This document shows positions 7,670 through 17,325 of a DNA stretch of 64,000 nt, piece by piece. A model generated the notes under the pieces. That model was not told the DNA's origin. It made no database searches and was given only the letters and a program-made list of their open reading frames with translations. The first letter of the stretch is position 1. Every line of letters starts with the position of its first letter. The stretch is from CAYJBH01 sp964368625 (GTDB lineage: Bacteria; Bacillota; Clostridia; Oscillospirales; Ruminococcaceae): assembly GCA_964368625.1 (NCBI GenBank), contig CAYJBH010000010.1:1-64000 (forward strand), given 5' to 3'. The translations under genes were made by a program, and so were the position numbers.

Positions 7670-9145
7670 ATGAGTATGAGACCTACTTTTTTAGGTATAG
7701 AAACGGCTTTGAGGGGAATTCAGTCTAACCAAAAAGCTTTGGATATTGTCGGACATAACCTTACCAATGCAACCACCGAAGGATATACCCGTCAACGTGT
7801 CGACCAGGTTTCTATGACCATTTCCGGCGGTAGTCGTTATGATATACAACAAAACGTTTCACTAATGGGACAGGGCACCGAGATAAACGGAGTGTCCCAA
7901 ATTCGTGACCCGTTACTGGATAAAATGTTTAGAGAGGAGTATGCAACCGTTGCATACTTTGATCAGAGCGCTGTTATTCTTTCGGATATTGAGAAGGCAA
8001 TAAACGAACTCGGAAACACCGGTATTAACAATGCCATAGAGGATGTTATTTCTGCCCTTAAGAGTTTTTCCTCCAGTCCGGACGACGCAACCAACGCTTC
8101 TATAGTTATGAATTCCATGGTTCAATTCACCCAAGTTTTAAATTTATTTGATGCAAATCTGGTTGAGATAAGCGAGCAACAAAAGTTTAATGCCGAGGTT
8201 GCGGTTGGTGATGTTAACTCGTTACTTGAGAGAATTGCTCATCTTAACGACTCTATTGAAAACAGTATGCTATCGAGCTCTATTACAAACGAAGGGAATT
8301 ATGGGCCAAACGAACTTCTCGATGAGCGCAATTTGCTTCTCGACGAACTTGCATACTACGGTGATATTAAGGTAGAACAGCTTGATCACGGCGTTGTTAA
8401 TGTATCTATGGGTGATAGATTAGTGGTTGAAGGCGATAAGTTTGAAACGCTGAGCTATAATAACACCGAGGATGGAACAATAACCTTAACCTGGCAGAAG
8501 GACGGAACTGATTTTGAATCTCAAGGTGGAGCACTAAAGGCATATGTAGACCTTATAAATGGTGCTGGTGCCGACCCAGAGTCGCCAAACCATAACCTTG
8601 AAAACGGTATACCCTACTATCAGCAACAGCTAGATAACTTTGCCGCTGAATTTGTTAATGCCTTTAACAATGTTGTGCCTTTAGAGGCCGGCGGATTTAA
8701 GGTATTGTTCGAGCCGATTTCTGGAGAGGTTACTGCCGAGAATATAACCGTTGCTAACGAATGGCTAACCAACCCGGAATACATTATGAATGGTGTTGAT
8801 AAAAACGGCGAGCTCGATAACACCTATATAATGGATATGCTTTATCAGTTTGAATCGGAACATGATTTCGGTGAGTTTTCCGGCACGTTTGAGGGCTTTG
8901 TAAGCTTTGTAAACACAACACTAGGACAACAGGTTACCTATAACACTAGCCGTCTTTCAGCTACAACAGAGGTTGCTAACAACATATTGGATAGCAGAGA
9001 TGCTGTCTCGGCTGTTTCGGATAACGAGGAAGCAGCAAACATGATGATGTACAATCGTGCATATCAGGCTGTGGCAAGGCTAATGACCACCCTCGATGAG
9101 GCGCTGAATACCGTTATTAACAACATGGGATTAGTTGGTAGATAA
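7670..9145 (+). CDS. flgK: Flagellar hook-associated protein 1, FlgK
   Basis: Forms the first hook-filament junction ring. The N-terminus has the rod/hook/HAP signature (ETALRGIQSNQKALDIVGHN, then LTNATTEGYTRQRV, residues about 11-44). The C-terminus has the matching D0 helix (YNRAYQAVARLMTTLDEALN), ending NNMGLVGR. Its 491 residues are towards the short end for the family. The middle region is variable, as expected for the exposed domain. It lies 15 bases after flgN and 31 bases before flgL. Confidence 0.95.
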   Translation: MSMRPTFLGIETALRGIQSNQKALDIVGHNLTNATTEGYTRQRVDQVSMTISGGSRYDIQQNVSLMGQGTEINGVSQIRDPLLDKMFREEYATVAYFDQSAVILSDIEKAINELGNTGINNAIEDVISALKSFSSSPDDATNASIVMNSMVQFTQVLNLFDANLVEISEQQKFNAEVAVGDVNSLLERIAHLNDSIENSMLSSSITNEGNYGPNELLDERNLLLDELAYYGDIKVEQLDHGVVNVSMGDRLVVEGDKFETLSYNNTEDGTITLTWQKDGTDFESQGGALKAYVDLINGAGADPESPNHNLENGIPYYQQQLDNFAAEFVNAFNNVVPLEAGGFKVLFEPISGEVTAENITVANEWLTNPEYIMNGVDKNGELDNTYIMDMLYQFESEHDFGEFSGTFEGFVSFVNTTLGQQVTYNTSRLSATTEVANNILDSRDAVSAVSDNEEAANMMMYNRAYQAVARLMTTLDEALNTVINNMGLVGR

Positions 9146-9176
9146 TTAAAACAAGCATTTTGAAAGGAGCTACAGG

Positions 9177-10268
9177 ATGAGAGTTACCCAAAGTAGCATG
9201 AACCGTAACTATCTTAGTACCTTAAATAACAATATGTCTAACCTACACATGACAATGGATAGGCTAAATTCGGGGCTTAAGCTTAACTATGTTTCAGATA
9301 ATGTTGCTGATGCTGCAAAAACTTTTTCTGTTCGCGAGCAGCTTTATAAACTTGATCAATCAGTTGATACTATGCGTGATGCATTTAACGAGCTATCCGC
9401 AGCCGAAGGTAATCTGATGAGTGTTAACACCATTTTACAGTCGGTTATGGAAGAGATGACCAGAATGGCTAACGGCACCTTTGATGATGATCAACGTGAG
9501 ATATCGGCCAGTGAAATATGGGATCTGCAGGAACAGGTTTTACAGATGGCTAACGCTCAGTTTACCGACAAAAATTTGTTTGGTGGAACCAATAACAGTG
9601 ATGTTCCGTTTGCTATTCTCGACGATGGAACCGTAACATATAATGGTGAGGATATTAACAACTTTGTAGCCTATGACTCATCTATCCACAGCCTCTCAAC
9701 TGCAAATCTTCCAACCAACTTTTCGCCCGAGGAAGGCATGGCAGTTATGGAGGATCCCGCCAGCCCAGGATTATATATCCCAGCACCCTCAAACGGTACG
9801 GTTTATGTTGATGTTGAGCTCGGACTCACTGTTAATAGCACAACCTATGGTGGCAGCGTAGATCCATCTACCGCAATAAAACTTTCAAATGACGGAGCCG
9901 AGGTGTTCGGGTTTGGCGTTGATGCTGATGGTAACTCTCAGAATGTTATTGCCTTTATCGGCGAGGTGGCACAGGCTCTTAGCGATAACGACATGGAAGA
10001 ACTTGGTAATCTTTTAGATAAATCGAAGGATATTCAAACCGATATTACAACCGCTCTTGCCGATATTGGAGCACGCACTAACTTTTTAGAATCTACTACC
10101 GATCGTTACGAATCCGATATGATCTCTTTAAAGGATACCCAAAACGACCTTGAAGCCGCTGATTTAGAGGAAGAATCCATCAACTTCCAGATTTATCAGC
10201 GAGCCTGGATGATATCATTACAGCTTGGTTCACAGCTTCTGCCAACCTCGCTGTTCGACTTCTTATAA
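9177..10268 (+). CDS. flgL: Flagellar hook-associated protein 3, FlgL
   Basis: Second junction protein, between FlgK and the filament. The flagellin-like N-terminal helix (MRVTQSSMNRNYLSTLNNNM, then DRLNSGLKLNYVSDNVADAA) and the C-terminal helix (EEESINFQIYQRAWMISLQL) flank a variable centre. The 363-residue length is typical. GAAAGGAGC precedes the ATG. The protein ends SLFDFL, the common FlgL ending. Confidence 0.94.
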   Translation: MRVTQSSMNRNYLSTLNNNMSNLHMTMDRLNSGLKLNYVSDNVADAAKTFSVREQLYKLDQSVDTMRDAFNELSAAEGNLMSVNTILQSVMEEMTRMANGTFDDDQREISASEIWDLQEQVLQMANAQFTDKNLFGGTNNSDVPFAILDDGTVTYNGEDINNFVAYDSSIHSLSTANLPTNFSPEEGMAVMEDPASPGLYIPAPSNGTVYVDVELGLTVNSTTYGGSVDPSTAIKLSNDGAEVFGFGVDADGNSQNVIAFIGEVAQALSDNDMEELGNLLDKSKDIQTDITTALADIGARTNFLESTTDRYESDMISLKDTQNDLEAADLEEESINFQIYQRAWMISLQLGSQLLPTSLFDFL

Positions 10269-10297
10269 AAATAAAGTGATAGGAGGAGGTGCCAACG

Positions 10298-10879
10298 GTG
10301 CAACTAGCTTCACTTAGCCTTAATAGGGTCGATGCCGTCTTCAACTATACCGCAACCGGCGCAAAGTTAACATCAAACGGTGGCACACATACCGGTATTG
10401 TAGAGTTAAAACAAGAACCGGGAAGTTTGGAAATCGAATCTGAAAACACCAAGATGCAACAAAAAGGCGGCGGAACCGAACAAACTCGTGCGGTTTTTCA
10501 AAACGGATTTACCGGCAGTCTTCCACATTATACCGCCCAGCTAGGCGAAAAACAAATAAAGGAGTTCACCGAGAAGTTGGCACGACTGGCTGACCGTCTC
10601 GGTGCAATTCATACAGGTTCTACACCTGCACGAATAGTAGCAGAGGATATGATGCGTGAGGAAGCAATGCCGATGGCAGGCCATGCATTTTTACCTAACT
10701 ATCGTCCACAGGTAACATTCACCGAGCCTCAACTTTCCATTAACTATAAGCCTGCAGATGTAACAGCGAGTTACACCCCTCCCTCTAAGGGCTTTAACTA
10801 TTCCGCTCCTAGTTTTAGTGGGCAGATGGTAGTTAGGCCGGATGTTCAAATTACATATAACCCGCCTATTAAAGCTTAA
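10298..10879 (+). CDS. DUF6470 family protein (YviE-like, flagellar cluster)
   Basis: A protein of about 193 residues at the position of B. subtilis yviE, between flgL and fliW. The family (DUF6470) has short repeating beta-prone segments such as SINYKPADVTASYTPP and QITYNPPIKA, seen here in the last 60 residues, with a helical middle (about 80-125). Its biochemical role is unknown. The frame opens at GTG 10289, inside the AGGAGGAGG ribosome-binding site itself. GTG 10298, nine bases after that site, is the more plausible start. Confidence 0.75.
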   Translation: MQLASLSLNRVDAVFNYTATGAKLTSNGGTHTGIVELKQEPGSLEIESENTKMQQKGGGTEQTRAVFQNGFTGSLPHYTAQLGEKQIKEFTEKLARLADRLGAIHTGSTPARIVAEDMMREEAMPMAGHAFLPNYRPQVTFTEPQLSINYKPADVTASYTPPSKGFNYSAPSFSGQMVVRPDVQITYNPPIKA

Positions 10880-10926
10880 GATTTTACTCTTAATAAATTT
10901 ATCGACATTGATGAGGAAGTTTATTT

Positions 10927-11364
10927 ATGATAGTAGCAACTAGAGATTTTGGTGAAATAGAAATAAACAATGATGACGTTTTCACCGTTAAATCTCCAAT
11001 TCTCGGTTTTGAGGAATACACAAAGTTCACCTTAATAAAAGATGCAGATATAGGTGATGGTATCTGTTGGTTACAGTCTACCGAAGAAGCTAACATATGC
11101 TTTATATTAGTTTCTGCAACCGGCTTTAGCAATTATGTATTTAATGTAACCGAACAGATGAAGCAGCAACTATCGATTAATCAGGTTGATACTTTACCAA
11201 GATGCTACTGCATCGCGGTTATAGCAGATACTCCCGCCGAATGTACCGTTAATAAAAAAGCTCCTGTAATATTTAGCGAACACGAAAATTACTTTGGGCA
11301 GTATGTTTTAGATGAAGATATGCCAATTAAAGCACCTCTTTTATTGTTAAATGAGGAGGGGTAG
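10927..11364 (+). CDS. fliW: Flagellar assembly factor FliW
   Basis: A 145-residue FliW, which binds CsrA non-competitively and releases it from flagellin mRNA, and is itself titrated by free flagellin. The N-terminus (RDFGEIEINNDDVFTVKSPI, then LGFEEYTKFTLI) is characteristic. It ends two bases before csrA, and the csrA ribosome-binding site lies inside its last codons, so the two are translationally coupled and made together, as in other Firmicutes. Confidence 0.93.
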   Translation: MIVATRDFGEIEINNDDVFTVKSPILGFEEYTKFTLIKDADIGDGICWLQSTEEANICFILVSATGFSNYVFNVTEQMKQQLSINQVDTLPRCYCIAVIADTPAECTVNKKAPVIFSEHENYFGQYVLDEDMPIKAPLLLLNEEG

Positions 11365-11366
11365 TT

Positions 11367-11600
11367 ATGCTTGTTCTTTCGAGACGTGAAGGAGAATCAA
11401 TTAAGATAGGTGATGATATCACCCTTGTTTTTTATGATATTCAGAGTGATCGTGTTAGGATAGGAATAGAAGCTCCAAAGGAAATTTCAATAGTTAGAAC
11501 AGAGCTGCTACAAATTGCAGAACAAAACAAGGAGGCTGTATCGCTTCCAACCAAAAATCTTCGCTCTGTTATCGGCGGATTGAAAATTGACAAGGGCTAA
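11367..11600 (+). CDS. csrA: Carbon storage regulator CsrA (translational repressor)
   Basis: A 77-residue dimeric RNA-binding protein that blocks translation by binding GGA motifs. The first beta strand (MLVLSRREGESIKIGDDITL) and the RNA-contact strand (VRIGIEAPKEISIVRTEL) are fully conserved. Its length is longer than the enterobacterial form (61) and close to the Bacillus form. With fliW immediately upstream, the known target is flagellin mRNA; a matching leader lies at 184-236. Confidence 0.97.
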   Translation: MLVLSRREGESIKIGDDITLVFYDIQSDRVRIGIEAPKEISIVRTELLQIAEQNKEAVSLPTKNLRSVIGGLKIDKG

Positions 11601-11620
11601 TTAACTTAACTGTTCCTTTT

Positions 11621-12211
11621 TTATTTTTGCTCAAAATCTAGAAACAGCTTTATCTGCGACAAATTTTTCTTACTTGTTTTTGTTGGTTTTGCAATATATA
11701 ATTTTACCATATTGTGAAGATTATAAACTTCTTCTACAACAATACTATACTTTTTAAGTATCGGTGCAGAATCGTTATATATTAAAAGCTCTGAGTTTAA
11801 ATCGATCTTTTCTATAGAGGTAAAACAACATTCATCAACCCCTAGTCTGAAAATGCTGATATCATAATCTTCACCTTGTTTAAAAAGTCCACGTGAATGT
11901 GTGGCATAAGTTTTTATTCCAACATTTTGTGTTAATAAATGACAAAGAAATTCTAAACCTTCTTTCTCTGTATCACATATTCCAACTATTCCTCGTCCAT
12001 AGAAACTGACTATACCCACCAGCGAGGTCAGTATTCCTGCCTGAGTATGTACTATTATTCCTACAGGTGTCCCTACACTAAGGCGAGGAAAATCGGAGCC
12101 CTTAATTTCCAATTCTCCCGGTGTTGGTGAGAGGGTTAGTAACCCCTGTGCTATGGTTTCACCCTTTTCATCCACAAGTTCTGCCGTTAAGGCAAGTGGC
12201 TCAATTTGCAT
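11621..12211 (-). CDS. Hypothetical protein, beta-rich, in the flagellar neighbourhood
   Basis: I do not recognise this 196-residue protein. It has no signal peptide or membrane span. It appears to have two beta-rich halves (about 1-90 and 105-185) with Gly/Val/Ile-rich strands, such as LSVGTPVGIIVHTQAGILTS, a layout that recalls PilZ-like barrels. However, the RxxxR and (D/N)xSxxG signatures of c-di-GMP-binding PilZ are absent. It is divergent from the coiled-coil gene at 12255 (43 bases apart) and convergent with csrA. A flagellar or motility role is only a guess from position. Confidence 0.5.
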   Translation of the reverse strand: MQIEPLALTAELVDEKGETIAQGLLTLSPTPGELEIKGSDFPRLSVGTPVGIIVHTQAGILTSLVGIVSFYGRGIVGICDTEKEGLEFLCHLLTQNVGIKTYATHSRGLFKQGEDYDISIFRLGVDECCFTSIEKIDLNSELLIYNDSAPILKKYSIVVEEVYNLHNMVKLYIAKPTKTSKKNLSQIKLFLDFEQK

Positions 12212-12254
12212 ATGTCACCTCAAAAAATAAGTCCTGAAAGGAATAAAATTATAT

Positions 12255-12719
12255 ATGAAAAACGATAATGTATCTGCAGTAGCAGAAATACTCTCGGAAA
12301 AGCAGGTATTGCTTTGTGAGCTGTTAAAGCGCAGCTCGGATTGCAGTTGGGACAGCACCCAAGAATTAACCACTTGGGTTGAAAGTAGAGCCGAGATTAT
12401 TAAGGATATTGATATTCTCGATCAAAAGATAGAATCATGTGTTGCTCTATGTGAAAATGAATACCCGAGTATAAGAAAAGCTTTAAATAACAGCTGCAAT
12501 CGTGGCGAACTTTGCGATGAACTAAAAACAATTTTTGATGCAACTCAACATAACTTTTCAATCCTTAATAGAGTAAAATCCATATCTGATGAAGTTATGG
12601 AGCGAATTAACAAAATGCAGGACAGTGTAAAAGATGGTATAAAACAAAATAACCAGAAAACAAAGGTAGTTAAATACTTCCCTAATGAAAAAATTGGTAT
12701 CTTTAGGGAAAGAGGTTAA
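12255..12719 (+). CDS. Small helical protein, FlgN/FliT-like chaperone candidate
   Basis: A 154-residue protein predicted all-helical, with long charged helices (about 5-25, 45-75, 90-135) and a basic C-terminal tail. There is no membrane span or signal. Size, helicity and placement after the late flagellar genes resemble export chaperones such as FlgN or FliT, but no family motif can be identified by eye. GAAAGGAAT lies upstream of the ATG. Its stop overlaps the convergent trmFO stop by four bases. Confidence 0.6.
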   Translation: MKNDNVSAVAEILSEKQVLLCELLKRSSDCSWDSTQELTTWVESRAEIIKDIDILDQKIESCVALCENEYPSIRKALNNSCNRGELCDELKTIFDATQHNFSILNRVKSISDEVMERINKMQDSVKDGIKQNNQKTKVVKYFPNEKIGIFRERG

Positions 12720-14014
12720 TCTTCCTCTTGCGATTTAATGTATTCGTCGAGTGCCTTCAGTGAGCGTTCGGCGATTTTTTCATATCTTAAACGCTTATCC
12801 TTTATTCTTTCGGGAAGAGGAGCCAGTAATCCCATTGCGGCACCTTGTGGTTGGAAATTCTTATTTTCGGTAAGTATATGACGTAACAATCCTCCTACCA
12901 TAGTATCCGGTGGTGGAATTTCGGCTTGTGCACCAATAATTCTAGCATACACAAATCTCGCTGCAAGAAGTCCACAGGATATCGATTCACTGTAACCCTC
13001 AAAGCCGGTGATCCCACCTGCAAAAAATATATTGGGATGATTTTTTAACGATAAATCCGAGTTTAAAAGCATCGGGCTGTTAATAAAACTGTTTCGGTGC
13101 ATTACGCCATACCTAACATATTCAGCATTTGCAAGTGCAGGAATTAAACCAAATACTCTGCGTTGCTCCGAAAACTTTAGATTTGTTTGACATCCAACAA
13201 GGTTAAATCTCTCCCCCTTTAAATCTTCTCGGCGAAGCTGAAGATTAGCAAAGGGGCGTCGGTCGGTTTTAGGGTCTGTTAATCCTATCGGCTTAAACGG
13301 GCCAAATCTAGGGCTATCCTCTCCTCGTGACGCCAATATTTCTATCGGCATACAGCCTTCATAAACCCTGTCAAAATCGTGCAGTGGTGCGCGCTCGGCA
13401 TTAACCAGTTCTTTTATAAAGTTATAATACTGCTCCCTATCGAGAGGACAGTTTATATAGTCGTCTCCACCCCTGCCATATCTACTTGCAGAAAAATAGT
13501 AATCAGGATTTAGGCTTTCTGCCGTTACTATCGGAGCAGCAGCATCATGATAGTATAAAAATCCATCGGTAAGTTTATTAACTGCATCCGAGAACGGAGG
13601 CTCTGTCATAGGGCCTGTCGCCACAATGCATAATCCTTGAGGTATCTCATCAACAACTCGGTGCTCGATTTTAATATTATATTTGTTAAGAAGGTGTGCA
13701 ACTGCATTTGAAAATGCGGTACGCTCGACCGCTAACGCGCCTCCGGCCGGAACTGAATGCTGTTTTGCTAACTCAAACAGCCTCCCGCCTAACCTTGTTG
13801 TTTCGGTTTTCAACAAACCAGATGCAGATCCTACTCTCTCTGCTCCAAGGCTGTTTGAACAAACTAGCTCTGCTACACCATCGCTATTGTGTGCAGGTGA
13901 CATTCTGATGGGTTTTTGTTCTAAAAGGGTAATATTAACCCTTTTAGAAGCTAAATATACCGCCGCCTCACAACCTGCAAGGCCAGCACCTATTATAGTT
14001 ACATTGTTTTGCAT
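12716..14014 (-). CDS. trmFO: Methylenetetrahydrofolate--tRNA-(uracil-5-)-methyltransferase TrmFO
   Basis: An FAD- and folate-dependent enzyme that makes m5U54 in the tRNA T loop. It has the FAD-binding GAGLAGCEAA motif (residues 9-18), ELVCSNSLGAE with the conserved Cys52, and the C-terminal FAGGITGFEGY block. The 432-residue length is normal. It is last in the run 5-formyl-THF cyclo-ligase, flippase, dut, trmFO, all on the minus strand, and lies 12 bases after dut. The folate enzyme and the folate-using tRNA enzyme share this operon. Confidence 0.96.
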   Translation of the reverse strand: MQNNVTIIGAGLAGCEAAVYLASKRVNITLLEQKPIRMSPAHNSDGVAELVCSNSLGAERVGSASGLLKTETTRLGGRLFELAKQHSVPAGGALAVERTAFSNAVAHLLNKYNIKIEHRVVDEIPQGLCIVATGPMTEPPFSDAVNKLTDGFLYYHDAAAPIVTAESLNPDYYFSASRYGRGGDDYINCPLDREQYYNFIKELVNAERAPLHDFDRVYEGCMPIEILASRGEDSPRFGPFKPIGLTDPKTDRRPFANLQLRREDLKGERFNLVGCQTNLKFSEQRRVFGLIPALANAEYVRYGVMHRNSFINSPMLLNSDLSLKNHPNIFFAGGITGFEGYSESISCGLLAARFVYARIIGAQAEIPPPDTMVGGLLRHILTENKNFQPQGAAMGLLAPLPERIKDKRLRYEKIAERSLKALDEYIKSQEED

Positions 14015-14026
14015 AATATGTTTTCC

Positions 14027-14461
14027 TTAAATACCTGTAGACCCAAATCCGCCGCTACCGCGCTCTGTTTGTGGTAGTGATAACTTTTCAACGAATTGGC
14101 ACTGCAACACAGGCATTATTGCCAGTTGTGCTAACCGTTGCTGATGTTCTATTAAAAAATCTTCGTTTGATGCGTTGTGTAATGCAACCTTTAGCTCTCC
14201 CCGATAATCACTATCTATTACACCTACCGAATTTGAAAGAGTAATACCTCTACTTGCCAGCCCGCTACGAGCAAAAACCAATCCAACATACCCCTGCGGT
14301 ATTGCTAGCGAGATGCCTGTTCCTACCAAAACCCTTTCTTGCGGTGCAAGTAGAATACTTTCGGGACAGTAGGAGAAAATATCTGCTGCTGCAGACCCCT
14401 CGGTAGCGTAGCTTAACATCATAGCATCTTCTTTAATTTTTTTAAACGAAATCTCGGTCAT
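14027..14461 (-). CDS. dut: dUTP diphosphatase (trimeric dUTPase)
   Basis: Hydrolyses dUTP to dUMP, keeping uracil out of DNA and supplying thymidylate synthesis. All five motifs of the trimeric family are visible: AAADIFS (25-30), ARSGLASRG (64-72), GVIDSDYRGEL (80-90, with the catalytic Asp83), QRLAQLAI (108-115) and the Gly-rich RGSGGFGSTG (134-143). At 144 residues it is full length. It starts six bases after the flippase stop. Confidence 0.95.
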   Translation of the reverse strand: MTEISFKKIKEDAMMLSYATEGSAAADIFSYCPESILLAPQERVLVGTGISLAIPQGYVGLVFARSGLASRGITLSNSVGVIDSDYRGELKVALHNASNEDFLIEHQQRLAQLAIMPVLQCQFVEKLSLPQTERGSGGFGSTGI

Positions 14462-14467
14462 GCCTTG

Positions 14468-15865
14468 TTATCTCCTCTTTCCAATTATCTTAACCACAGT
14501 TTTTACTAAGGTTCCTGAATTAATAGCCGCTACAGCAATAAACAATACTACCGCCGGAATAAACCAAAGTGCAGGTTCAGCTATAACCACCAAACAAAGT
14601 ATAGTTAACAAGATTAGGTTTATTATCATCTTTATTACATTGAGCCTTAACTTCACATATCTTCGTGTGCTTATCGCCCTTATTATGAACACAATTAAAT
14701 AACTTGCCACCGTTGCTAGTGCTGCACCGTATACCCCAAATTCCGGAATAAATAATAAGTTAAGAACAATGTTACTACCTGCACCGGCAAGCATGGTAAT
14801 GAGGGTAACAATACTCCTTTTTTCCACCATATAGATACTTCCAAGAAATGATACAAAGCAGGAGAAAATGGTTGCCATTATTAGTATTGGAATATACCTC
14901 CATGCCTCAAAATAAAGTTCATCTACAAATATCATCATAATGAATTTGCAAACTAAAATTAAACCTGCAGCCGCAACAAAACACAGCGCCTGAAGACCGG
15001 AAAATATATCCGAAAAAAAGTGTTGCCGCTTTAACGGATTACTCTCCGATACTGAAGAAAGCTGCCATGCTTCAATAAATATAGTTGATGCAATACTAAT
15101 GATAGTTGGAATTTTATATGAAGCCGCATAGAGTCCGTTTTGTGCTTCTCCAAGAAAATAAACTATAAAGAACCTATCCGAAACATTAGTTATCCACCAA
15201 AACATTTGATTTGGAATCAGGGGAAGTGCATAAAAAAGCATCGCCTTTGTTACCGATTTATTAAGCGATGACAGCCTGAAAAATTTATGCAATCCGGCAA
15301 CCAAAAATAAAAACACACATGATAATAGGTCAGAAGCAACTACAGCCAAAAGATAACCGGGAACATCCAAGCTTAAAACAACCAAGAAAAGCACATTAAA
15401 TGCTATATTAAAGATTGTTGAGAGTAGGCCGTCTAATGCATAGAGCCTCAGATAATGCTGTGTTCTTACAAACTGAGAAAATAGTGACCGCAAAAGCGAT
15501 GTAAACACATACAGCAGTAGCAATGGTGCGTATTCTGCTACATAAGAAACATTTGAAAACAGTGGTATAGTACAGGCGAAAACACAAAGTCCGATAAAAA
15601 GTACCACGGCACCGGTTGTAAAAACACTTCTTCGACTGTAACTTTTATCAAGACCAAATCTCACAACCGAATGCATTACCCCAACAGAAACAATCGGCAA
15701 AAGTAGATTTGCTGTTTGAACAAGCATATCTGCACGACCGAATGATTCAGTTGATAAAACCCTGGTATAAAGTGGCAACAGAAAAAATACCAATAGCTTA
15801 GAGCTAAAGGTACTAACCGCAAGCAACACCGTGTTTGTTGCTAATTTACGGTATTGGTTTCCCAT
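14468..15865 (-). CDS. Polysaccharide flippase of the MOP superfamily (Wzx/RfbX-like)
   Basis: A 465-residue protein with about 14 membrane spans. The N-terminus (NTVLLAVSTFSSKLLVFFLL, then PLYTRVLSTESFG) is typical of oligosaccharide-lipid flippases, and there are paired six-helix halves. It would move a lipid-linked glycan across the membrane. No polymerase or assembly cluster adjoins it, so the glycan is unknown. Its start overlaps the end of the upstream folate gene by 25 bases. Confidence 0.88.
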   Translation of the reverse strand: MGNQYRKLATNTVLLAVSTFSSKLLVFFLLPLYTRVLSTESFGRADMLVQTANLLLPIVSVGVMHSVVRFGLDKSYSRRSVFTTGAVVLFIGLCVFACTIPLFSNVSYVAEYAPLLLLYVFTSLLRSLFSQFVRTQHYLRLYALDGLLSTIFNIAFNVLFLVVLSLDVPGYLLAVVASDLLSCVFLFLVAGLHKFFRLSSLNKSVTKAMLFYALPLIPNQMFWWITNVSDRFFIVYFLGEAQNGLYAASYKIPTIISIASTIFIEAWQLSSVSESNPLKRQHFFSDIFSGLQALCFVAAAGLILVCKFIMMIFVDELYFEAWRYIPILIMATIFSCFVSFLGSIYMVEKRSIVTLITMLAGAGSNIVLNLLFIPEFGVYGAALATVASYLIVFIIRAISTRRYVKLRLNVIKMIINLILLTILCLVVIAEPALWFIPAVVLFIAVAAINSGTLVKTVVKIIGKRR

Positions 15866-16407
15866 AACACCTCATTTTCGGTTACTATGCAGTTTGGTTT
15901 CATATCGTGGGGCTCAAACGGTATACTTGGTATAATCATCATGTCGTAACAAAGGCAGATAGAAAGGCAATCGGCCGAAGCTAATAAGCGATCATAATAA
16001 CCACCTCCATGCCCTAACCTATAACCATTTAAATCGCATGAAACACATGGAAGTACAATGGCAGAAAGTTCGATAACCGAAATTGCCGGTAACGAAACAT
16101 GTGGGGCAGGTATTCCATACCGCCCCGGAACCATCATATTCATGTCGGTGATAACTATCGGTGAAATCTCGCCGATAACATCACATCTCGGAAGCGCCAA
16201 CCTGTTTTGCAGTATTAACTCTTTAATCAAAAGGCTTGTTGACGGTTCTCTTATTGTGTTGGCGTAGCAGAGAATCACCCCCTCTTTTGGCAAAAGATCC
16301 AAGGCTTTTTGCTCGATAATCTTATCAGCTGCATTTCTATATTCCTGCGATAGCTCTGTTTTTGCCGAGTTTATTCTTAAACTCTCTTTATCTTGAGTCA
16401 TTCCCAT
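15841..16407 (-). CDS. 5-formyltetrahydrofolate cyclo-ligase
   Basis: ATP-dependent conversion of 5-formyl-THF to 5,10-methenyl-THF, returning the folate to one-carbon metabolism. The signature GYRLGHGGGYYDR (128-140) and LALPRCD with MVPGRYGIPAP upstream of it identify the family. Its 188 residues are normal. The first ATG follows AGGAGG by eight bases. It leads the minus-strand run into the flippase, dut and trmFO. Confidence 0.93.
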   Translation of the reverse strand: MGMTQDKESLRINSAKTELSQEYRNAADKIIEQKALDLLPKEGVILCYANTIREPSTSLLIKELILQNRLALPRCDVIGEISPIVITDMNMMVPGRYGIPAPHVSLPAISVIELSAIVLPCVSCDLNGYRLGHGGGYYDRLLASADCLSICLCYDMMIIPSIPFEPHDMKPNCIVTENEVLWETNTVN

Positions 16408-16607
16408 TGGCTGTGCCTCCTCAAAACTAATCGGAAAACAAGTTTTTATTACCTTGTTAGAGCCATTGGTTCCACCAAATCTACACCGTAATTACACTAC
16501 CCGCTATACCATAAAATATACCTTATTAGTCCTCTTATGAAACTATGTCGTACTTATGGCTATCTCTATATTAGATATAACGGGCAGATTATTTATAACA
16601 AAAATAA

Positions 16608-17306
16608 TTATTTTTCTATGCGGCTAAGTACGTCTCTATACCCTTCAAGAACATCACCAAGGTCACGACGAAAACGATCTTTGTCAAGTTTTTCACCCGT
16701 CTTCATATCCCAGAAACGACAGGAATCAGGAGATATTTCGTCGCAAAGAATTATTTCACCATCAAAACGACCAAACTCTAATTTAAAATCAACTAGCCTA
16801 ATACCGGTAGCGGCAAACATTTCGCTCATAATCTCGTTAACCTTTAAAGCATCAGCACTCATCTGTGCCAGTTCCTCTTCGGTAGCAAGGTTAATTGCGG
16901 TTATCTGGCTGTTGTTGATCATCGGATCGTTTAGTTCGTCGCTCTTATAGCTAAACTCTACTATTATGTTAGAAAGTTCTGTTCCTTCATCAACACCAAA
17001 TCTACGTGAAAAACTTCCTGCCGCAACGTTACGGATAATAACCTCAACCATAACAATCTCAGCATTTTTAACAAGAAACTCTGTCTCGCTGAGACGGCGA
17101 ATACGATGTGTTTTAACCCCGCTTTTTTCTAGCTTATCAAAAATAATTTCTGATATTTCAGCGTTTAATAAGCCTTTACCCTCAAGCTCGGCCTTCTTTT
17201 CACCGTTAAACGCAGTTGCGGTATCCTTATACCGGATTACAACACTCTTGTCATCCTCGCCGGTTAGAATAATTTTAGATTTTCCTTCATAAATTTTTTC
17301 GTACAT
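16608..17306 (-). CDS. purC: Phosphoribosylaminoimidazole-succinocarboxamide synthase
   Basis: The SAICAR synthase of purine biosynthesis, condensing CAIR with aspartate. It opens YEKIYEGKSKII and contains FNGEKKAELEGKG and the conserved (V)DFKLEFG and DEISPDSCRFWD blocks of the family. The 232-residue length is typical of the bacterial single-domain form. It lies 19 bases downstream of a large glycosyltransferase gene that separates it from purB on the same strand. Confidence 0.96.
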   Translation of the reverse strand: MYEKIYEGKSKIILTGEDDKSVVIRYKDTATAFNGEKKAELEGKGLLNAEISEIIFDKLEKSGVKTHRIRRLSETEFLVKNAEIVMVEVIIRNVAAGSFSRRFGVDEGTELSNIIVEFSYKSDELNDPMINNSQITAINLATEEELAQMSADALKVNEIMSEMFAATGIRLVDFKLEFGRFDGEIILCDEISPDSCRFWDMKTGEKLDKDRFRRDLGDVLEGYRDVLSRIEK

Positions 17307-17325
17307 TTTTGTCTCCTTAATTATT

